Below are positions 58,085-64,000 of a DNA stretch of 64,000 nucleotides, in pieces (within the stretch, counting starts at the first letter, position 1; the number at the start of each line of letters is the position of its first letter). The stretch spans positions 2,914,001-2,978,000 of the forward strand of contig JAULSN010000002.1 in NCBI GenBank assembly GCA_033439765.1. Direction: 5' to 3'. Source of the DNA: Lasiosphaeria ovina. Its lineage: Eukaryota; Ascomycota; Sordariomycetes; Sordariales; Lasiosphaeriaceae. Below the pieces are notes generated by a model. That model was given only the letters and a program-made list of their open reading frames with translations, ran no database searches and had not been told where the DNA came from. The position numbers and the translations under genes are program-made.

Positions 58085-58728
58085 AATAAACAAACACATG
58101 TATTCGTCACGCCCTGCCCATGGCCGCAACAGGAGCCGTGTGCCTTGTATTGGGCTAGCGTGCAATAAATTCATAGGTAGCAAACAGAGGAACGAGTCAA
58201 ACCGCTCCGGCCTCGGTATACTATCTCGACGTCACTTCTGTCCTCTTCTTCTTCATTGTTTGAAATTACGGAGCGAGTCCCCAGGACAGGAGTCTTCGTC
58301 GAGTGAAGATCTTTCGGACGGGGCGAGCAGGTCCCAAGAATACACGACTTTTACTGACCAGATACATCTGTCCACAAAATACTATCCTCACCAGCGTGGC
58401 CTAGAGCGCCATAGACCTCTACATCAAGACCACATTGTGCGAGCTTTACAAGCGCTCACTTTCCAGGGCCGGCCATCGTCCGCCGTCTCGGATGAGACAC
58501 CGCATCAGTCACGCCAGCGTGAATATAAACAGCAGGCAATATAGGGACTCGGATGAACAGTGGCGAGCGGGAACAAATGTGGGACGCGAATCCTGTTTTG
58601 TTATTTTGGTGGCGTAGAAGAGGGTATTAAAGCCGGTGGCGGCCGGCCAAACGCAGGCATACATGAGCCGTCTAAACGCTACACTCGCCCCCTTATCCCT
58701 GCACTGCAACCCCCAAGGCGCGATGAGC

Positions 58729-60666
58729 TCAGTCCTCGTCCCAGTTCTACGTGGCCGGTTAGAAACATGTCACAAGGAACGAGAGGGGGTCTTGTACATA
58801 CCGCGTTCGGTCCAGGGGGCTTCGGCCCGCCAGCCTGGCGAGCAACGATGATCTGGTCAACTGACAATATCGTCCTGGCGGCCTCAGTCGCGAGCTTAAT
58901 GGCCCACTGTTTGGACACCAGGAGATCCAGGATGCCCTCCTCCTCGGCATCCAGGGTTCCGGTATTTTTATCGTTCTAGTGGCCAAAGTTAGAATCCGGT
59001 CAAGGAGGGGATGGGGAGATGACAAGTTACCTCAATATCCACTCCCGTAGCCCAGTCATCTTCTTGCTGGTGGGCAGCGTAGAGCCGGCTGAGCACCTCG
59101 GTTGCGTCCAGGCCAGCGCTCTCGGCCAGAGTCCTCGGTATTACCTCGAAAGCCTCACCGTACTTCTTGATGGAGTACTGAGCGAGGCCCTGCGTCTTGT
59201 CTCCAACAGCCTGTATCCTCTCGACGAGCTCGATCTCGGTTGCGCCCGCGCCCGGGACGAGTCTGGGATCCTTGGTGATGGCCTTGACAACGTTGACGCC
59301 GTCGTCGACGGCGCGCTCAATGTCGTCCAGGTGGTTTTGTGTGGCGCCGCGGAGGACAATGGTCGATGTCCTCGTCGCATCGTTCTCTTGCCTGAACACG
59401 GTGACGCGGTCGCCGCCAATCTCGAGCGTCTCAACAACGTCGATGCTGCCCATCTCGTCGGGCATGGGGGCGCCTAGCCTGGCCAGCGGCGTGGCTCCGA
59501 CGACGTTGCACACCCGCCTCAGCTCAAACTTGCTGAGGATCTTGATGACCAGGATGCCGTACCGGTTGAGGTAGTGCATGGCCAGCTCGCCTACCGTGGA
59601 CCCGGCAACCACCACTCTGAGCCCAACATCGTGCAGCTCCTTGATGGCAGCCTCGAGTTGGGTTTCTTCGCCCGTGGTGAAGTTGAGCATCTCCTTGGCG
59701 TTGTGCAGCAGGACGGTGCCCTTGGTCTCGGTCTGGCTGGTGTCGATGGGGCACGTGTAGACGGCGACCTTGGCATTCTTGGCCTTCTTGACGGTGCCGT
59801 TGGGCTCCTTGCCGAACACCATGCCCTTGACGACGCGGCTCTGGTCCAGGCTGCCGCCCATGATCTTGACGACGCGGATGTTGTCCACGTTGAAGTTGGC
59901 GGGGTTCTTGGGGAGGACCGACAGGACAGCCTCGGCGACGAGGTTGGCGAGGAAGTCTTCGTTGCCGTTCTGCTTGCTGGCGATGACGGTGCGGATGGCC
60001 TTGCTCAGCTCGGCCAGGGACCGCAGGTCCTCGACCTTGTCGATCTCGAGCTCCTCGAGGGTGTCGAGAGCAATCTTCTGGGCGCGCTCGTAGCCTGTCA
60101 CGATGTCGGACGTCTTGAGGCCCATGCGCAACAGGTCCTCGGCCTTCTTGAGCAGCTCGCCGGCGAAGACGATGACCATGTTGGTAGCATCGCCCATCTC
60201 CGACTCCTGCTGCTGACTGGCCATGACCAGAAGCTTGGCGGCGGGGTGGATAACGTCGAGCTCGCGCAGGATGGTAGCGGCATCAGAGGTGAGGATCATC
60301 TTCTGGAGGTGGTTGATGACGATCTTGTTGCGCCCATAGGGGCCCAGCGACGTCTGGACCGTCGACGAGATGGCGCGGCAGGCATCGATGTTGCGGAGGA
60401 CAGCGCCATCCTCGGAATCATAGCTGCAGCAAGCAAAAAGACAGGCTGGTTAGAATGCGAGGTTCATGTGGTTTGGAGGGTCGGTGAGGGGAGGTAGATA
60501 ATAATTATAGGGAGAGATGGAGATGGAGGGGGCTGGCGGGGCAATGAATGGAAGCCATGCACATAATGGAAGCAAGCAAATGGCTAGCAGCAACGGTCGC
60601 GACTTACTTGTTGTAGCCCTGCTTGAACAAGCCGGCGTTCGGCGCGTTGGGTATATTCAAAGACAT
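58729..60666 (-). CDS. CCT8: Chaperonin-containing TCP-1 subunit theta, CCT8 (547 aa)
   Basis: Minus-strand exons are 60666-60608, 60423-59031, 58975-58802 and 58746-58729; the introns are 184, 55 and 55 nt. The last exon is only 18 nt and encodes NWDED plus stop; its acceptor (CTAACCGGCCACGTAG) is strong and the product has the usual CCT8 acidic end. Group II chaperonin features: TSLGPYGRNK (about residues 44-53) and GDATN (97-101) in the nucleotide site, PGAGATEIELVERI in the equatorial domain, and the C-terminal DQIIVARQAGGPKPPG. Length matches the family. The protein is one of eight subunits of the cytosolic TRiC/CCT ring that folds actin, tubulin and WD-repeat proteins using ATP. It starts divergently from the HMG-box gene. 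Exon 1 is short (MSLNIPNAPNAGLFKQGYN) and joined by GTAAGT...GCAG. Confidence 0.96.
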
Positions 60667-61508
60667 GGCGGGCTAAATCTGGCAAGCTTGTCTGGAGAAG
60701 TGTGGTTGAAAACCAAAGGTGCAGCAGTGCGAGATGGCAAGCAATGCAAACCAAACCTTCGACTCCAGCTTCCAGAGGCCTAGTCCAGTCCCATAAAAAA
60801 AAGTCCGTGAAGCAAATCACAAGTCAACAAAAACGGCAGCCTTGGCCCAGGGCCGGTGCGGCCAATCAGAAGGAGCTAAGCCTGGACCTTGGACCTGACT
60901 AGGTACCGTTCCCACAGTAAAGCCACTGGAAGGAGTTGGACCATAAGCTTCAGCCTTGTCCCGTCTGGCGGTCGCGACACCTTGACACTTTTGGGGGTTT
61001 ATTATTACACGGGCAGGACCGGGGTCCAACATGGCTGTAAGGTTCTCGCGGAGAAAGAGCATCTCTCCGACTCGCAGCATCCGAACCTCCCTTCGAAAGC
61101 GCATTCATCAACTTCAATCTTAAATATTATCTCAGATCGCCAATCGCATCTCGTGATTGACCATTGAAACCCCTCGCCTGTCCTAGCACCAACGCGCTTT
61201 TAGAATTCAGTCTGGTTGCCGAATTACGCACACCGTCGCTCAAGCCTTTTTTCCCTTTTAGGGAGTCGTCGACAATGGCGCCAGGTACGTCAAAGGCGGC
61301 CGCGACCGTTTCTACACGTGTGGCTACTTCCTCGGCCCGCCTTCCACGCAGAACCTTTTGCGCAATTCGGTGCTTCGTTGTCCTTGCCGAGTCCAACGAA
61401 AACTGATCTGAGCTCTGGCATCCCCCATCCCCCATCCCCTGTTCGCTCTGTTCTGTTCTATTCTGCATCCCATACCACACATTCAATTATCTCCGCGAGA
61501 GGAAGAAA
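60667..61508. promoter_or_regulatory. Divergent promoter region of CCT8 (-) and HMG-box gene (+)
   Basis: A shared 0.8 kb region. It holds a well-placed ATG at 61275 (GACAATGGCGCC) followed ten bases later by a GTACGT donor. This is either the start of a spliced first exon of the HMG-box gene or a 43-codon upstream ORF (61275-61406). Confidence 0.5.
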
Positions 61509-62465
61509 ATGGATTCCGACTCGGCTAACGCAAGCTCGCCCGAACCATCAGCCGCCTCAATCCCGCCCGCGCTCCCTCCATCGGTGGAGGAGGCCTACCG
61601 GCGAAAATGCATCCAGCTTAAACAGCGTACCAACGAAGTCGAAGAGGCCAATGACGCGGCCAGGTTGCGCCTCGCGCGTCTCAAGCGCCAGGTGGAGAAG
61701 ATGAGGCTCGAGAGGGCGTTCCTGCTCGAGCAGCTCGCCAAGCGAACGAGCGCCAACGTGGAAGATTCAGACGGCAGCCCCAGCCCACCGCCGACAGTAA
61801 GTCCTGAGACAGGCCACCCAGTCACAACCCGCGCACTTCGCACGCTGAACAGCAACAACGCGCAGCCTAAGGAGAAGCCCCTGCGCATCAAGCGTGGGCA
61901 CCGCAAGCCGTCGATGATCCCAAACCTCGAGGCCACACCGTCGGCTGCTGAGGGCGGAGGTGGAGGCGGTGGAGGCGGAAGCGCCAGCTTTGTCGGCCGG
62001 AGCCTACACACGCACTCGCCGAGCTCCGACACTTTCTCGGCACAGCACCTCGACGGCCGGACGACCAACGGCGTGCACAAGGCTCCTCGGAAGCCCGGCA
62101 ACGCCTTTGATCTATACTGCGACGAGAACCGCGACTCGTTCAAGGACAAGAGCGACGACGCGGGCGCTAGCGTCGAGGAAGAGCTCGCGCGCGGCTGGAA
62201 GGACCTGCCCGAGACGCAGCGTGAAGAGTTCCAGACGCGCGCCGAAGACGACATGGCCAAGTACCACGCCGCAAAAGAAGACTACGACGAAAAGGCCAAG
62301 GCGCGTCGCGAGCGCAGCACCGCCAAGGGTGACGACGCCGATGACACGGAGCGGCGGATGGCGGCAGAGGAAGCACGTGCCGACCAAGCGCAGGAGGACA
62401 TCGAGATGGACATGGGAAACTACGACACAGATCAGGAGACGCAGGGAGAGAAGCCAGATGAATAG
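61509..62465 (+). CDS. HMG-box protein, INO80-complex Nhp10/Nht1-like (318 aa)
   Basis: Read as one exon from the ATG at 61509. Residues about 28-78 form a charged coiled coil (EEAYRRKCIQLKQRTNEVEE to ERAFLLEQLAKRT), resembling the INO80F/TFPT-type segment. After a disordered middle with a nine-glycine run comes a single HMG box at about 193-263: APRKPGNAFDLYC, then LARGWKDLPETQREEF and KYHAAKEDYDEK. The C-terminus is acidic. Coiled coil followed by one HMG box is the plan of yeast Nhp10 and fission yeast Nht1, DNA-binding subunits of the INO80 chromatin remodeller. Complex membership is inferred. An alternative start exists: ATG 61275 with an intron 61285-61550 (GTACGT, GCTAAC, CATCAG) would replace the first 14 residues by MAP and keep the frame. 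Confidence 0.85.
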   Translation: MDSDSANASSPEPSAASIPPALPPSVEEAYRRKCIQLKQRTNEVEEANDAARLRLARLKRQVEKMRLERAFLLEQLAKRTSANVEDSDGSPSPPPTVSPETGHPVTTRALRTLNSNNAQPKEKPLRIKRGHRKPSMIPNLEATPSAAEGGGGGGGGGSASFVGRSLHTHSPSSDTFSAQHLDGRTTNGVHKAPRKPGNAFDLYCDENRDSFKDKSDDAGASVEEELARGWKDLPETQREEFQTRAEDDMAKYHAAKEDYDEKAKARRERSTAKGDDADDTERRMAAEEARADQAQEDIEMDMGNYDTDQETQGEKPDE

Positions 62466-64000
62466 TAGGACACTTGGACAGATTCCACCACCTGTGCCCA
62501 TAGCGAATCTGAAGCTTGTTCATGGCGATGCTTCCATTAGCGCCCCCGTCGCGTCGGAGAAAGCTAGAAAGAAGATGGAATCGTTTCGAGCGAGTGCCAG
62601 CGGGTGGCATGTACCTTTATCGTCGCCTTTTATTCTTCCCATATCTTTACCTTGGGGAGTATGCTTTTAACCGGAGCATTTGATGGAGGGAGGGGGGGTT
62701 GTACGTTTTTGGTTTGTTATTTTGTCTTGCTTTTTTTTCTCCCAAAATATAAACTAGGTCCAGGTCATTTAATGAACAGGGCCAGCCAGCGAATAAAAAG
62801 AGAAACGGCTACACTATCTACCTACTTTGGGTTCCAGGTATTGGCCTACTACACTACGGGTTAGCATTCACTTGATATCAGGTTTGGCGTCGAAATAAGA
62901 AAAAAAAAGTGGTTGTAGTTTTTACTCTGGGTTCTTGTTTCGTTCATGGGCCATGAAATACATTTGCTGCGGCGCTTCGTATGGTAACAATGAGGTTGAA
63001 CGATCCCACCGTATATGTCCCCCTTTCTCATTACATTCATATCTCTTGAGGCGTCATATAATAACCCCCGATATGTCTTTTTGCTTCACTCGAAGTGCTA
63101 TCTCGGTCTGTCTGTCTACATGGCTGTATATTCAGTTCTTACTGTCTCTGCTCACCTAGCACCGGGTCAGTAGCGGACCAGCAACTGACCAGCGGCTGGG
63201 ACACACTGAACTGCAAATTGATAGTCACGGGCGAGATTGGACAAATGTCATGGAGCCTGAAATGTGCAGAATAACCTTGCACTAATAACCAAGACATGGC
63301 ACCTACGCCACCCGAACAGATGGATAGACAAATGTTTACAATATGAGTAGTTCGTCTATCCGTCCGTCGTCTATCAAGGTAGGTGCCAAGACAGTCATCA
63401 TCTGATATCCATACTCACCTTCACGACTCTCACTGCATGTAAAGCCACACAACAAGAAGAGAGGGAAAATACGTGAAACCAGATGCTGCGTTTCGTTTCA
63501 CGGTAACGACCGAGACGGCGGAGCTACCTTTTCCCTCGGCCATCTAAAAGAGGCTGCAGGACGCAGGCAAACAGGAGGGCAGACAAATCGCAACCCGTCC
63601 AAAGAAACTAACTACGCGCAGTCTCCCAAGTAGCCAAGGAGCAGCGGAAGTTCTACGTCTCCGAGGATAAATAACCTAAATTAGCAGGTTTCCCTCATCG
63701 CAGCCAAAGCTACGCAGGCGGACGTATCGCCTCTTACAAAACACTTCCAACACTCGCCGCATACCATGGAGGTCTTCCACGTTGGGCATTGTCCTGTGCC
63801 AAACTGACACGACCATGGATTTCCCTCGAGCGGTCGAGGCCGACGCCTAGTCTAGTACATTTTGCTAACGCCGATCGATATATTCTTTATGCTGTTGCCG
63901 GCATATACTACGGCGCATACCGTATCCACAGTTCCAGGCCATTCATGACTTGCCGTCGACGGAGTTCCCACGGGTACGAATATCTACTGCCACTCCCGTA
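62466..64000. other. Right-hand intergenic end, no gene seen
   Basis: 3' flank of the HMG-box gene up to the window edge. No coding frame is convincing. A short perfect inverted repeat (CGTGAAAC/GTTTCACG) lies at 63472-63479 and 63495-63502. Confidence 0.45.

Larger units (their letters stand above)
48538..58728. other. 10.2 kb without a supportable gene
   Basis: This is the longest gap in the window, between the RING-PH-vWA gene start and the 3' end of CCT8. Frames of up to 196 codons occur on both strands but have no domain, no consistent start context and no splice chain that makes protein sense. Contents seen: a CCTGC array (56692-56730), a GACA array (58003-58084), CA and CT stretches, and GGTA/TACC clusters near 57266-57285. 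No transposase, reverse transcriptase, tRNA or rRNA was recognised. Confidence 0.45.

Noticed and set aside
59574..60497. 307-codon plus-strand frame opposite CCT8
   Set aside because: Antisense shadow of CCT8 with biased L/D/G/V composition.
61164..61406. 80-codon frame upstream of the HMG-box gene treated as a stand-alone gene
   Set aside because: Only its last part has a good ATG (61275), which is better explained as an alternative first exon or uORF of the HMG-box gene.

Overview
The window is nuclear DNA from a filamentous ascomycete, most likely a Sordariomycete. Genes carry short introns (mostly 55-120 nt) with GTRNGT donors, CTRAC branch sites and YAG acceptors. The coding regions are GC-rich, and the gene set (MIND kinetochore subunit, siderophore-type MFS transporter, Zn2Cys6 regulator, INO80-type HMG protein) fits Pezizomycotina. 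All splicing was inferred by eye from reading frame, splice signals and protein-family fit. There is no transcript evidence.

Layout, left to right. 0.4-11 kb: a Q-rich protein of unknown function (+), a cytochrome b561-type membrane protein with a long disordered tail (+), the kinetochore subunit Nnf1 (+) and a PH-domain protein (-). 11.1-17.7 kb holds no supportable gene. 17.7-19.5 kb: a G3BP/Nxt3-like NTF2-RRM-RGG protein (-), then 3.5 kb without genes. 23-27.7 kb: a Zn2Cys6 transcription factor (+) and a PARN/Triman-family exoribonuclease (+) with a candidate mitochondrial presequence. 28.4-36.7 kb: three minus-strand genes, for mitochondrial ribosomal protein mL46, an Asr1/PHRF1-like RING-PHD protein and cytosolic ribosomal protein eL43. 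37.6-48.5 kb: a saccharopine-dehydrogenase-like oxidoreductase (+), a siderophore-iron-type MFS transporter (-) and a large RING-PH-vWA protein with Far1/Ste5-like domain order (-). About 10 kb follow without a supportable gene but with microsatellites. 58.7-62.5 kb: chaperonin subunit CCT8 (-) and an HMG-box INO80-type subunit (+), divergently arranged.

The genes are mostly independent housekeeping loci and not a cluster. Several touch RNA or translation (eL43, mL46, G3BP, PARN, Asr1) and two touch chromatin or the kinetochore.

The most striking locus is the eL43 gene. Its 92-codon reading frame is cut into ten exons, including exons of 8, 11 and 15 nt. The assembled protein has exactly the length and zinc-cysteine positions expected for eL43, although no single ORF longer than about 13 codons of it survives in the genome. 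Three other genes contain introns that are multiples of three and stop-free, so retained-intron proteins are possible.
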